A stretch of DNA of 10,071 bases, taken from positions 1 to 10,071 of the forward strand of contig JAGPFK010000024.1 in assembly GCA_018056585.1 (NCBI GenBank), read 5' to 3'. This document shows, in pieces, positions 1 through 6,678 of the stretch. Position numbers and translations under genes: made by a program. Below the pieces are notes generated by a model. It was not told the DNA's origin, searched no databases, and saw only the letters and a program-made list of their open reading frames with translations. Each line of letters opens with the position of its first letter. The stretch's first letter is position 1. Source of the DNA: Clostridia bacterium (GTDB lineage Bacteria; Bacillota; Clostridia; Saccharofermentanales; UBA5734).

Positions 1-960
1 CTGACAGGCAATCCGGGGCATGCTTATATTTTCAGTGGGCCTCAGGGAATTGGGCGGACACATATTGCCCGTGTTTTCGCGGCCGCTTTGCTCTGTCATG
101 AATCAGATCAAGAGGGTGCCTGTGGGCGTTGCTTATCTTGCCAATATCTGGAACAGCAAGTGCATCCGGACTATCTGGAACTGAGATTGCAGGACAAAGA
201 AAAAGTGATTCCAGTTGAGTCGGTCAGACGAAAAATCAGTTCAGACCTGTATTTGCAGCCTCAGATCAGCCAGAGAAAAGTTTATCTGATTGCGGCAGAT
301 GGACTCAATGAGCAAGGCCAGAACGCTTTACTCAAATCCCTTGAAGAGCCGCCTTCCTATGCCGTGTTTTTATTAACAGTTACGTCGCTTGACCGATTGC
401 TGCCGACGGTTGTTTCGCGCGCTGTACACATAAGGAGTCATCCTTGTTCTTGTCAGGAAACAATGGAGATACTGAAAAAAAGAGGGCTGGATCAACTTAA
501 AATGGCTCCTTTCTGCGCCCGATTCAGCGGGGGGGTGCCCGGAGCGGCGATTGAACTGGCTGAAAACGAATGGTTTCATGAACTGCGCAAAGAAACAATT
601 CACTTATTTTCGCAGCTGACACATGAAAGCAGAGCCTATCTCCTCACAAAAGGCTATGCCATGCTTGACAGCAACCGCCGGTTTATGCCGGAGATTTTAA
701 AGATCATGAGCAGCCTGATTCATGATCTCATGATCTTATCAGGCGGCTCTAAAACACAAAACTTGATTAATGAAGATCAGATCGGCTTCTTAAAGCCCAT
801 CGCGGCCGGTCTTGAAAAAACCGGCCATTGGCAAGAATCCCTGGGGAAGGCTTACAGAGCCATCATAACAGCTTCCCATGGGTTGGAACAAAATGCCAGT
901 TTTGAGGGATTGGCCTGCCATCTGATGCTTGCTCTGCGAAAGGAGTTGCAGCATGCCTAG
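1..960 (+). CDS. holB: DNA polymerase III subunit delta prime, 5'-partial
   Basis: Clamp-loader subunit that, with tau/gamma and delta, opens the beta clamp and loads it on primed DNA. The frame is open from base 1; 319 residues are visible and the family is usually about 310-340 long, so only some 20-30 N-terminal residues are missing. Seen in order: a P-loop-like GPQGIGRT (nt 37-60), in which the usual Lys is Arg; a zinc-module Cys set at visible residues 32, 41, 44 and 47 (CGRCLSC); a Walker B region followed by NALLKSLEEPP; and VVSRA at residues 138-141, where most clamp loaders have SRC. The C-terminal helical collar follows. Delta prime is generally not an active ATPase, so the altered P-loop fits this subunit rather than tau/gamma, and the short length also excludes dnaX. 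The stop overlaps the ricT start by 8 bases, indicating translational coupling, an order known from Bacillus (holB-yaaT). Confidence 0.93.
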   Translation: MTGNPGHAYIFSGPQGIGRTHIARVFAAALLCHESDQEGACGRCLSCQYLEQQVHPDYLELRLQDKEKVIPVESVRRKISSDLYLQPQISQRKVYLIAADGLNEQGQNALLKSLEEPPSYAVFLLTVTSLDRLLPTVVSRAVHIRSHPCSCQETMEILKKRGLDQLKMAPFCARFSGGVPGAAIELAENEWFHELRKETIHLFSQLTHESRAYLLTKGYAMLDSNRRFMPEILKIMSSLIHDLMILSGGSKTQNLINEDQIGFLKPIAAGLEKTGHWQESLGKAYRAIITASHGLEQNASFEGLACHLMLALRKELQHA

Positions 961-2020
961 AGTTGTATCCGTTCAGTTCCGGGAAGCCGGGAAAACATAT
1001 TATTTCGATCCGGGCAATTTTGTTCTGCAAAAAGGGGACGCTGTTATTGTAGAAACAGCTCAGGGAAAAGAATTGGCCATTGTCGATGAGATAAAAGAGG
1101 TATCTGAAGATGAATTGGTTGCGCCGCTCAAGTCAATCATCAGACAAGCCGATGCAAATGATCTGGCCCAATATGATGAAAATAAACAAAAAGAAAAGGA
1201 AGCCTTTCGCGTTTGCCAGGAAAAAATTGAAAGCCGCGGACTGAATATGCGCCTGGTTGATGTCGAATACACTTTTGATCGGCGGAAAATGATTTTCTAC
1301 TTCACGGCAGATGGCCGGATTGATTTTAGAGAATTGGTCAAAGATCTGGCTGCCATCTTTCATACGCGCATTGAACTGCGTCAAATTGGCGTTCGGGATG
1401 AAGCGCGCATGATTGGAGGAATTGGAATCTGCGGCCGCGAGCTGTGTTGTTGCTCATATTTATCCGATTTTGTCCCAGTGTCCATTAAAATGGCCAAGGT
1501 ACAGAACCTATCGATGAATCCCGCAAAAATATCCGGCGTTTGCGGCCGTTTGTTGTGTTGCCTGCAGTACGAGCATGAAGCCTACGAGGATGCAAGCAGC
1601 CGTATGCCGCGGCCAGGCACGGTTGTCATGACGGATGAAGGACAAGGTGTGATCGAGCATGTCAACTTATTGAAAGAAACGGTGACAGTCCGACTGGATC
1701 GGGGTGGGGAAATGGATCTGGTTACGTTGCCTTATGCAGCGCTGACTATCCTGGAAAATCGTTCAGAGAAGCGCTCCCCAACAGATGCCGCTCAGGATGA
1801 GAAGCAGGCTGGTACCGGTCCGTCACGGAAAAAGAAAAAAACAGAAGGGAAAACGGTACCTGATCAAACGTCCAAAAAGCAAACCGATGAAAAGCCAGTC
1901 AAAAAGCGCGCTGGTCATAAAACCTCCTCCAACCGCAGACGCAGCAGGTCTTCGGCGAAAAAACGCAGATCTTCAGGCGGCGCTCCAAAGCAGGAAACAG
2001 GCAACCAACCCGGATCATAA
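953..2020 (+). CDS. ricT: RicT (YaaT/PSP1 family) Fe-S regulatory protein with basic C-terminal tail
   Basis: In Bacillus RicT joins RicA and RicF in the Y complex, which carries Fe-S clusters and assists RNase Y in mRNA maturation as well as sporulation, competence and biofilm control. The ATG at 953 is chosen because AAGGAG lies 7-8 bases upstream; it gives 355 residues. The PSP1 core spans about residues 1-268. Its hallmark cysteines are seen at 160, 165, 166 and 167 (CGRELCCC) and at 197, 202 and 203 (CGRLLCC), consistent with cluster binding. Bacillus YaaT is about 275 residues; the extra residues 271-355 here are a low-complexity tail rich in Lys, Arg, Ser and Gln (RKKKK, KKRA, RRRSRSS, KKRRS), probably disordered and possibly RNA-binding (inference). 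ricT overlaps holB and is followed 67 bases later by a ferredoxin gene. ricA and ricF are not in this window. Confidence 0.93.
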   Translation: MPRVVSVQFREAGKTYYFDPGNFVLQKGDAVIVETAQGKELAIVDEIKEVSEDELVAPLKSIIRQADANDLAQYDENKQKEKEAFRVCQEKIESRGLNMRLVDVEYTFDRRKMIFYFTADGRIDFRELVKDLAAIFHTRIELRQIGVRDEARMIGGIGICGRELCCCSYLSDFVPVSIKMAKVQNLSMNPAKISGVCGRLLCCLQYEHEAYEDASSRMPRPGTVVMTDEGQGVIEHVNLLKETVTVRLDRGGEMDLVTLPYAALTILENRSEKRSPTDAAQDEKQAGTGPSRKKKKTEGKTVPDQTSKKQTDEKPVKKRAGHKTSSNRRRSRSSAKKRRSSGGAPKQETGNQPGS

Positions 2021-2035
2021 GGGTTATTTAAGGAC

Positions 2036-2064
2036 TTGCCCAACGAATCAGCTGGTGGTAGAAT
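2036..2064 (+). promoter_or_regulatory. Probable sigma-A promoter for the ferredoxin gene
   Basis: TTGCCC (2036-2041) is followed, after exactly 17 bases, by TAGAAT (2059-2064) in the ricT-ferredoxin gap. A start near 2071 would leave a leader of only about 17 bases containing the GGGAGG ribosome binding site. The -35 box is imperfect, and readthrough from holB-ricT is also possible because no terminator is visible between ricT and this gene. Confidence 0.42.
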
Positions 2065-2087
2065 GGGCAAGAATGGGAGGTGACCCG

Positions 2088-2258
2088 ATGGCTTATTTAA
2101 TTACGGATGCGTGTATTTCATGTGGGGCTTGTGAAAGTGAGTGCCCGACCGGAGCGATTTCTGCCGGGGACACGCAGTACAACATTGACCCGGAAGTATG
2201 CATTGACTGTGGTGCCTGTGAGGCCGTGTGCCCTTCGGAGGCAATTGTGCCTAATTGA
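2088..2258 (+). CDS. 2[4Fe-4S] clostridial-type ferredoxin
   Basis: A 56-residue soluble electron carrier. Two CxxCxxCxxxCP motifs are visible: Cys 9, 12, 15, 19 and Cys 38, 41, 44, 48; in this fold each cluster takes three ligands from one motif and one from the other. The length and the internal two-fold symmetry match classical low-potential clostridial ferredoxins used with pyruvate:ferredoxin oxidoreductase, hydrogenase or Rnf. The ATG at 2088 is preceded by GGGAGGTGA at 2075-2083. The frame stays open upstream through the ricT tail, but the family length, the ribosome binding site and the probable promoter all support the short start. It lies between ricT and a strong terminator. A physiological partner cannot be read from the sequence; delivery of electrons or clusters to RicT is only a speculation from position. 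Confidence 0.93.
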   Translation: MAYLITDACISCGACESECPTGAISAGDTQYNIDPEVCIDCGACEAVCPSEAIVPN

Positions 2259-2274
2259 TCTTGAAGTAAAGTGA

Positions 2275-2323
2275 TCAAACAAAAGAGAGGGTGTTCGGTC
2301 CGAACACCCTCTCTTTTGTTTGA
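2275..2323 (+). terminator. Rho-independent terminator, perfect palindrome
   Basis: Two 24-base arms (2275-2298 and 2300-2323) are exact reverse complements around a single central base. The stem core is GAGAGGGTGTTCGG with its complement. The left flank is A-rich (CAAACAAAA) and the right flank T-rich (TTTTGTTTG), so an RNA of either polarity would have a G+C hairpin followed by U residues. It lies 17 bases after the ferredoxin stop and should end the holB-ricT-ferredoxin transcript. Confidence 0.9.
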
Positions 2324-2331
2324 GTGACTGT

Positions 2332-2337
2332 TATAAA
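2332..2337 (+). promoter_or_regulatory. Candidate -10 box for rsmI
   Basis: TATAAA stands 9 bases after the palindromic terminator. Because that terminator should isolate rsmI from upstream transcription, a promoter is expected here. No convincing -35 hexamer is found at 16-18 bases upstream, where the terminator arm lies, so the assignment is weak. Confidence 0.28.
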
Positions 2338-2373
2338 AGACTCGAATATTTCAGAAGTGGGGGCAACGAAAAG

Positions 2374-3342
2374 ATGCAGAATGGGGAAAAGCAAGCAGAT
2401 TCCAACCGGCCGGAAAACCAGGGTTCTGCCCTTCAAAATGGCATTTTGTATTTGGTAGGAACACCCATCGGCAATTTACAGGATATCAGTGAACGGGTGG
2501 TGAACACCTTGGCTGAAGCAGACTGGATTGCGGCTGAAGACACGCGTCGGACACTGCAATTGCTTAATCATCTTGGGCTTAAAAAGCATTTGATCAGCTG
2601 CCACCAACACAACCAAAAACAACGCATCCCTCTTATTTTAGAAAAATTAAAACAAGGCGGCAAAGTGGCATTGGTAACCGATGCCGGAATGCCTGGTATT
2701 TCTGATCCAGGAACGAAGCTGGTGGCCGCGTGCGTTGACGCCGGCATCGATGTCACCGCCATCCCAGGGCCTTCTGCTTTTCTCGTAGCCCTGGCAGCCT
2801 CCGGGCTCGATACGGATCGGTTCGTTTTTGAAGGGTTTATTCCTTCATCCGGAAAATTACGTAAACAGCGTATTCAAGAATTATCTTCCGAGAGAAGAAC
2901 CGTTGTTCTTTACGAGGCACCGCATCGGGTGATCAAGACACTAAAAGATCTTGAAGCAGAAGGCTTATCTGAACGGCGCCTGACCCTTGCCCGGGAGCTG
3001 ACAAAAAAATACGAATCTTTCTGGCGGACTACCGTTGGTGAAGCAGTGCGACAGGCTGATCAAATGGTCCTGCGTGGTGAATTTGTTCTTGTATTGGAAG
3101 GCCTTGATAGCTACAGCAAAAGGTGCGCCGACGGCAACCGGCTCAAACAGGAAAAGGAGGTGTCCGATTGGTCGGAAGAAGACGCGATCCTTCAGATTCA
3201 ATCCCTCCTGGAACAGGGCTTTTCTATCAAAGATGCTGTTTTGCGGCTTGCCGGGAACGACCGTCTGAGCCGGAATGAATGGTACCGACTGGCCCTGCGG
3301 GTCGATGAAAGAAGAAAAATGGATGACTCTACAGAAACTTGA
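2374..3342 (+). CDS. rsmI: 16S rRNA (cytidine(1402)-2'-O)-methyltransferase RsmI
   Basis: Uses S-adenosylmethionine to 2'-O-methylate C1402 of 16S rRNA in the decoding centre, working in other bacteria alongside RsmH. The tetrapyrrole-methylase fold is seen in order: YLVGTPIGNLQDIS (residues 26-39), AAEDTRRTLQLL (53-64), SCHQHN (75-80), VTDAGMPGISDPG (101-113), IPGPSAFLVALAASGL (130-145), FEGFIP (152-157) and YEAPHR (180-185). The C-terminal 70 residues form the helical extension usual in Bacillota. The ATG at 2374 gives 322 residues; its ribosome binding site is poor (a GGGGG run about 10 bases upstream). A TTG at 2320 would lie inside the terminator arm and is unlikely. The first 23 residues are Asn/Gln/Glu-rich and precede the conserved core. 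In Bacillus rsmI lies downstream of holB-yaaT as here, but several intervening genes are absent. Confidence 0.95.
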   Translation: MQNGEKQADSNRPENQGSALQNGILYLVGTPIGNLQDISERVVNTLAEADWIAAEDTRRTLQLLNHLGLKKHLISCHQHNQKQRIPLILEKLKQGGKVALVTDAGMPGISDPGTKLVAACVDAGIDVTAIPGPSAFLVALAASGLDTDRFVFEGFIPSSGKLRKQRIQELSSERRTVVLYEAPHRVIKTLKDLEAEGLSERRLTLARELTKKYESFWRTTVGEAVRQADQMVLRGEFVLVLEGLDSYSKRCADGNRLKQEKEVSDWSEEDAILQIQSLLEQGFSIKDAVLRLAGNDRLSRNEWYRLALRVDERRKMDDSTET

Positions 3343-3371
3343 ATATCCGCTGCTGTATGGAAATAAACGAG

Positions 3372-3400
3372 TTGGCGGACAGCCAGGATACTGATATAAT
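3372..3400 (+). promoter_or_regulatory. Strong sigma-A promoter for metG-tatD
   Basis: TTGGCG (3372-3377), 17 bases, then TATAAT (3395-3400), a perfect -10 box preceded by TGA so that it reads as an extended -10. Transcription should begin near 3407 and give a leader of about 49 bases, too short for a T-box or S-box riboswitch. Confidence 0.82.
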
Positions 3401-3406
3401 GGCGGA
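3373..3406 (+). repeat. 7-base direct repeat bracketing the metG -10 box
   Basis: TGGCGGA occurs at 3373-3379 (within and just after the -35) and again at 3400-3406 (from the last base of the -10 to the expected start site), 27 bases apart. It could be a pair of operator half-sites or chance; seven bases is short. Confidence 0.35.
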
Positions 3407-3455
3407 TAAGCTTGTTTTATATTGAACCAGACAGCAAGGCCAGGAGGTATTGGCT

Positions 3456-5396
3456 ATGAAACCAACCTATTACATCACAACACCCATCTATTACCCAAGC
3501 GATAAGCTGCACATCGGCCATTCCTATACCACCGTTGCGGCGGACGCCATGGCCCGGTATAAGCGTTTGCGTGGTTATGACGTGATGTTTTTGACGGGAA
3601 CAGACGAGCATGGTCAGAAAATTCAGCGTAAAGCCGAAAGTATGGGAATGACACCGAAGGCCTATGTTGATGAGATGGTAAAAAGCATCAAAGACCTCTG
3701 GCGCCTTTTGGATATCTCTTATGATCGGTTTATCCGGACGACCGACCCGGACCATGAGGCTGGCATCCGGTATATCTTTCAGAAACTCTACGATCAGGGT
3801 GACATCTATAAAAGTGTTTATGAAGGGTGGTACTGTACCCCTTGCGAATCATTCTGGACAGAGACACAGCTGGTCGATCAAAAATGTCCGGATTGCGGCA
3901 GACCTGTTGAGAAAACTAAGGAAGAAAGCTATTTTTTCCGACTGTCGAATTACCAGCAACGACTGATTGAACTGTTTGAGAGCAACCCTGAATTTGTTCA
4001 GCCGGCCAGCAGAGCAAATGAAATGCTGAATAATTTTCTGCGGCCTGGTCTGGAAGACCTTTGTGTTTCAAGGACAACTTTTGACTGGGGGGTAAAAGTT
4101 CCGTTTGATCAAAAACATGTTGTTTATGTTTGGATCGATGCCTTATCAAACTATATTACAGCGCTCGGGTACCCGGACATGAACGGTCTGATGGCCCGAT
4201 ATTGGCCTGCCGATGTTCATCTGGTCGGCAAAGAAATTGTCCGTTTTCATACGATTATCTGGCCGGCTATGCTGATGGCCTTGGATCTTCCTTTACCCAA
4301 AAAGGTCTATGGCCATGGTTGGCTGCTTTTCAAGGAAGGGAAAATGTCAAAGTCAAAGGGCAATGTTGTTGACCCTATTGTGCTGTGCGATCGATATGGG
4401 GTCGATGCTATTCGTTATTTTCTTTTGCGTGAAATACCTTTTGGTTCAGACGGCATTTTTTCAAATGAAGCCCTGATTGGCCGCATTAATTCTGATTTGG
4501 CCAATGATCTGGGCAATTTAGTCAGCCGGACAGCGGCCATGATCAGCCGTTCTTTCCCTGAAGGCATACCCGAGGAGCGATTCGCGCAGGATCCGGATCA
4601 GGAGCTGATCGATGAATGCCTGAAACTGAAAGGGAAAGTGGAAGAGAGTATGGAACAGCTGCAGTTCAGCCAGGCCTTGTGTGACATCTGGCGTTGCATT
4701 GGCCGCAGCAATAAGTATATCGATGAAACGACCCCCTGGATTCTGGCCCGTTCGCCGGAAAACAAATCACGGCTGGCTTCCGTTCTCTTTAACCTGGCCG
4801 AATCTATTCGTATTATTTCCGTTCTGCTGCAGCCCTTTATGCCGTCCACCCCCAAGAAAATATTTCAGATTTTCGGTGTCGAAGATGAAGCTTTGTCCGC
4901 CTGGTCATCGGCCGGCACGTTTGGACTTTTTCATTCCAAGGGCATTCAGAAAGCCGAGCCGCTTTTTCCAAGGCTGGACCTTGATCAGGAATTGGCATCT
5001 CTCGAAAAAAGCCTGCTGGAAAAACAGCCGGGCACAACCAATGCAGTCAGTCAGGATATGGCAGACCATGTGGCACTCATTGAGTATGAAGACTTTTCGA
5101 AAGTCAAGATGCATGTGGGCCGGGTTCTCAGCTGCGAAAAAGTTGAGGGCTCAGATAAACTTCTGTGTTCGCAGATCGATCTGGGCGGATCCACCCGCCA
5201 GATCGTATCCGGCATTGCCGAGTCATACCGTCCGGAAGAGATGGTGGGGCGGGATGTCATTGTGGTGACAAACTTAAAGCCAAGAAAAATAAAAGGCATA
5301 TTATCTGAAGGTATGTTGCTTTGTGCGGAAAGCGGTTCGGGATATCGCCTTTTAACTGTTGACGGGCCCGTCGAGCCAGGTGCAGAAGTGAGTTGA
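3456..5396 (+). CDS. metG: Methionyl-tRNA synthetase, with C-terminal tRNA-binding domain
   Basis: Charges initiator and elongator tRNA-Met with methionine in the cytoplasm. The ATG at 3456 follows AGGAGG (3442-3447) at 8 bases; a TTG at 3450 is too close to that site. The product has 646 residues. Class I signatures are HIGH at 19-22 and KMSKS at 296-300. A zinc knuckle of the connective peptide shows Cys 127, 130, 144 and 147 (CTPC and CPDC). The anticodon-binding helical domain lies near 340-500, and residues from about 544 to 646 form an EMAPII-like OB fold (VGRV, SDKLL, VSGIAESY, NLKPRKIKG, SEGMLL), which helps dimerisation and tRNA binding. Length and architecture match the Bacillus MetS type. 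tatD follows 8 bases after the stop, its ribosome binding site overlapping the metG stop codon, so the two are one transcription unit. Confidence 0.97.
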   Translation: MKPTYYITTPIYYPSDKLHIGHSYTTVAADAMARYKRLRGYDVMFLTGTDEHGQKIQRKAESMGMTPKAYVDEMVKSIKDLWRLLDISYDRFIRTTDPDHEAGIRYIFQKLYDQGDIYKSVYEGWYCTPCESFWTETQLVDQKCPDCGRPVEKTKEESYFFRLSNYQQRLIELFESNPEFVQPASRANEMLNNFLRPGLEDLCVSRTTFDWGVKVPFDQKHVVYVWIDALSNYITALGYPDMNGLMARYWPADVHLVGKEIVRFHTIIWPAMLMALDLPLPKKVYGHGWLLFKEGKMSKSKGNVVDPIVLCDRYGVDAIRYFLLREIPFGSDGIFSNEALIGRINSDLANDLGNLVSRTAAMISRSFPEGIPEERFAQDPDQELIDECLKLKGKVEESMEQLQFSQALCDIWRCIGRSNKYIDETTPWILARSPENKSRLASVLFNLAESIRIISVLLQPFMPSTPKKIFQIFGVEDEALSAWSSAGTFGLFHSKGIQKAEPLFPRLDLDQELASLEKSLLEKQPGTTNAVSQDMADHVALIEYEDFSKVKMHVGRVLSCEKVEGSDKLLCSQIDLGGSTRQIVSGIAESYRPEEMVGRDVIVVTNLKPRKIKGILSEGMLLCAESGSGYRLLTVDGPVEPGAEVS

Positions 5397-5404
5397 GGAC
5401 AGCC

Positions 5405-6226
5405 ATGCAAGCAAATAACGGACAGCCGTATTGGTTTGATTCCCATGCCCATTTGCAGGATGCGGATTTTGAACAAGACAGGGCAGAGGTCCTGGAACGT
5501 GCAAAAAGAAATCATGTTCTTAAAATTCTCATTCCTTCAACCAGCTTTGATGATTCGCTTCAGGCCATCGAACTGGCAAAGCAAAGCGAAAATCTGTGTT
5601 GTTCCGTTGGCTGTCATCCGCATGAAGCAAAAACATTTGAAAATCAAACACTGAATGCCTGGTTTGATCTTGTCCGGCTTCATCGTTTTGCGCCGATCGT
5701 GGCCATAGGTGAGATCGGCCTGGATTATCACTACGATTTTTGTCCCCGTGATATTCAGTGCCGTGTTTTTCGCGCCCAGCTGGAGTTGGCTCATGCTCTG
5801 AACCTTCCTGTTGTTATTCATGAAAGGGAAGCCACGGCGGATTGTTTAAAAATATTAGAGCAGGCAGACAAAGATAAGATCATTCGATGTGAATTACCCG
5901 GCGTCTTCCATTGCTTTTCAGGGAGTGTGGAAACGAGCCGGATGGTCCGTGAAATGGGCTTTTATATTGGTGTCGATGGCCCCTTGACGTTTAAAAACGC
6001 GCGCAAGCCACTCGCTGTTGTTGCGGATTGTCCCCAAGACGCTTTGCTTATTGAAACAGATAGTCCTTACCTCGCGCCGGTCCCGTTCAGAGGCAAACGG
6101 AATGAGCCGGCCTATCTTCCGTTGATTGGCGAAAAAGTCGCGCAAATATGGGGCTTGTCGCCGGAAGACGTATCCGCTTTGACAACAGAGAATGCCTGCC
6201 GGCTATTTGGGTTGCCGTCCGCCTGA
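5405..6226 (+). CDS. tatD: TatD family metal-dependent deoxyribonuclease
   Basis: Amidohydrolase-fold nuclease (TatD/YabD) acting on DNA ends, associated with DNA repair and degradation during stress in other bacteria; no role in the Tat export pathway is implied. Metal ligands expected for the family are all visible: His14 and His16 in DSHAHL, Glu103 in GEIGLDYH, His139 in VVIHE, His169 in HCFSG and Asp219 in ETDSPYL, followed by the PFRGKRNEP signature. The ATG at 5405 (273 residues) is preferred, with GAGG 6 bases upstream; a TTG at 5393 overlapping the metG stop would add four residues but lacks a ribosome binding site. The metG-tatD order is conserved in Bacillota. In Bacillus the next conserved genes are usually rnmV and ksgA, but here tRNA genes follow. 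No terminator is visible before them. Confidence 0.95.
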   Translation: MQANNGQPYWFDSHAHLQDADFEQDRAEVLERAKRNHVLKILIPSTSFDDSLQAIELAKQSENLCCSVGCHPHEAKTFENQTLNAWFDLVRLHRFAPIVAIGEIGLDYHYDFCPRDIQCRVFRAQLELAHALNLPVVIHEREATADCLKILEQADKDKIIRCELPGVFHCFSGSVETSRMVREMGFYIGVDGPLTFKNARKPLAVVADCPQDALLIETDSPYLAPVPFRGKRNEPAYLPLIGEKVAQIWGLSPEDVSALTTENACRLFGLPSA

Positions 6227-6247
6227 GAAAAACTCAAAAACCGCAGG

Positions 6248-6276
6248 TTGACAAGCCATGAGCAATCTATTATACT
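6248..6276 (+). promoter_or_regulatory. Near-consensus promoter of the tRNA cluster
   Basis: A perfect -35 TTGACA (6248-6253), 17 bases, and TATACT (6271-6276) differing from consensus at one base. Transcription from about 6283 would give a 25-base leader before tRNA-Val. Such strength is typical for stable RNA genes. Confidence 0.88.
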
Positions 6277-6307
6277 TTCTTTTGCGCTCGCAAGGTGCTG
6301 ATGGTTT

Positions 6308-6383
6308 GGGAGCTTAGCTCAGCTGGGAGAGCATCTGCCTTACAAGCAGGAGGTCGCAGGTTCGAGCCCTGTAGTTCCCACCA
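6308..6383 (+). tRNA. tRNA-Val(UAC)
   Basis: 76 bases with encoded CCA. The acceptor stem GGGAGCT pairs with AGTTCCC (one G-U), the D arm is GCTC/GAGC, the anticodon stem TCTGC/GCAGG has a terminal U-G pair, and the T arm GCAGG/CCTGT encloses TTCGAGC. Anticodon TAC at 6341-6343 reads GUA and other GUN codons. Confidence 0.97.
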
Positions 6384-6397
6384 GAAAATGAGGATAC

Positions 6398-6474
6398 GGC
6401 GCAGTAGTTCAGTTGGTTAGAATGCCAGCCTGTCACGCTGGAGGTCGAGGGTTCAAGTCCCTTCTGCGTCGCCA
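6398..6474 (+). tRNA. tRNA-Asp(GUC)
   Basis: 77 bases with encoded CCA. The acceptor stem GGCGCAG pairs with CTGCGTC (one G-U), the D arm is GTTC/GAAT with a nine-base loop, the anticodon stem CCAGC/GCTGG is perfect, and anticodon GTC lies at 6432-6434. The T arm is GAGGG/CCCTT with TTCAAGT loop, and the discriminator is G73, as expected for aspartate identity. It lies 14 bases after tRNA-Val. Confidence 0.97.
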
Positions 6475-6478
6475 ATTT

Positions 6479-6554
6479 GCCCAGATAGCTCAGATGGTAG
6501 AGCAGTGGACTGAAAATCCTCGTGTGGCTGGTTCGATTCCGGCTCTGGGCACCA
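6479..6554 (+). tRNA. tRNA-Phe(GAA)
   Basis: 76 bases with encoded CCA, only 4 bases after tRNA-Asp. The acceptor GCCCAGA/TCTGGGC and the D arm GCTC/GAGC are perfect, the T arm is GCTGG/CCGGC with TTCGATT loop, the anticodon GAA lies at 6512-6514, and the discriminator is A73. The anticodon stem GTGGA/TCCTC contains a U-U opposition at positions 28 and 42 (bases 6506 and 6520), which is unusual. Confidence 0.95.
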
Positions 6555-6588
6555 AAACCCGGCAGGTTTGTCTTTGCCGGGTTTTTTT
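6555..6588 (+). terminator. Rho-independent terminator of the tRNA cluster
   Basis: The stem AAACCCGGCA (6555-6564) pairs with TGCCGGGTTT (6575-6584) around a ten-base loop, and the T run extends to 6588 (seven T from 6582). The stem begins at the base after the CCA of tRNA-Phe. It probably also ends readthrough from metG-tatD. Confidence 0.93.
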
Positions 6589-6589
6589 G

Positions 6590-6618
6590 TTGACCTTTAT
6601 CGGTTTTTATTAGAAAAT
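6590..6618 (+). promoter_or_regulatory. Weak candidate promoter for the Ca2+ ATPase gene
   Basis: TTGACC (6590-6595) is followed after 17 bases by GAAAAT (6613-6618). The -35 is good but the -10 is poor. The stretch 6590-6665 is A+T-rich and holds no other clear signal; a promoter is expected because a strong terminator lies just upstream. Confidence 0.3.
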
Positions 6619-6678
6619 AAAACAGAATTAAATTTTAAATATCCTTCTTGAAATAGGGTCAGATAAAGGGGAAGATGC

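Noticed and set aside
1785..2258. A 157-codon open frame joining the ricT tail region to the ferredoxin, as if a longer fused protein
   Set aside because: Its upstream part overlaps ricT in another frame and encodes only Lys/Arg-rich low-complexity sequence. The ferredoxin has its own ATG, GGGAGG site and family-typical 56-residue length.
2320..2373. TTG start at 2320 for rsmI, adding 18 residues
   Set aside because: It lies in the right arm of the terminator and upstream of any likely transcription start.
3343..3455. Possible T-box or S-box leader before metG
   Set aside because: The leader from the predicted start is about 49 bases, with no terminator hairpin or T-box consensus.
5051..5515. 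A 154-codon minus-strand open frame across the metG-tatD junction
   Set aside because: It lies opposite two well-supported genes and shows no recognisable motif.
6479..6590. Phage or island attachment site at the 3' end of tRNA-Phe
   Set aside because: No integrase gene and no duplicated tRNA end are visible; a normal terminator and a housekeeping pump gene follow.
6413..6613. A 66-codon open frame over the tRNA-Asp and tRNA-Phe genes
   Set aside because: It is tRNA sequence read as protein.
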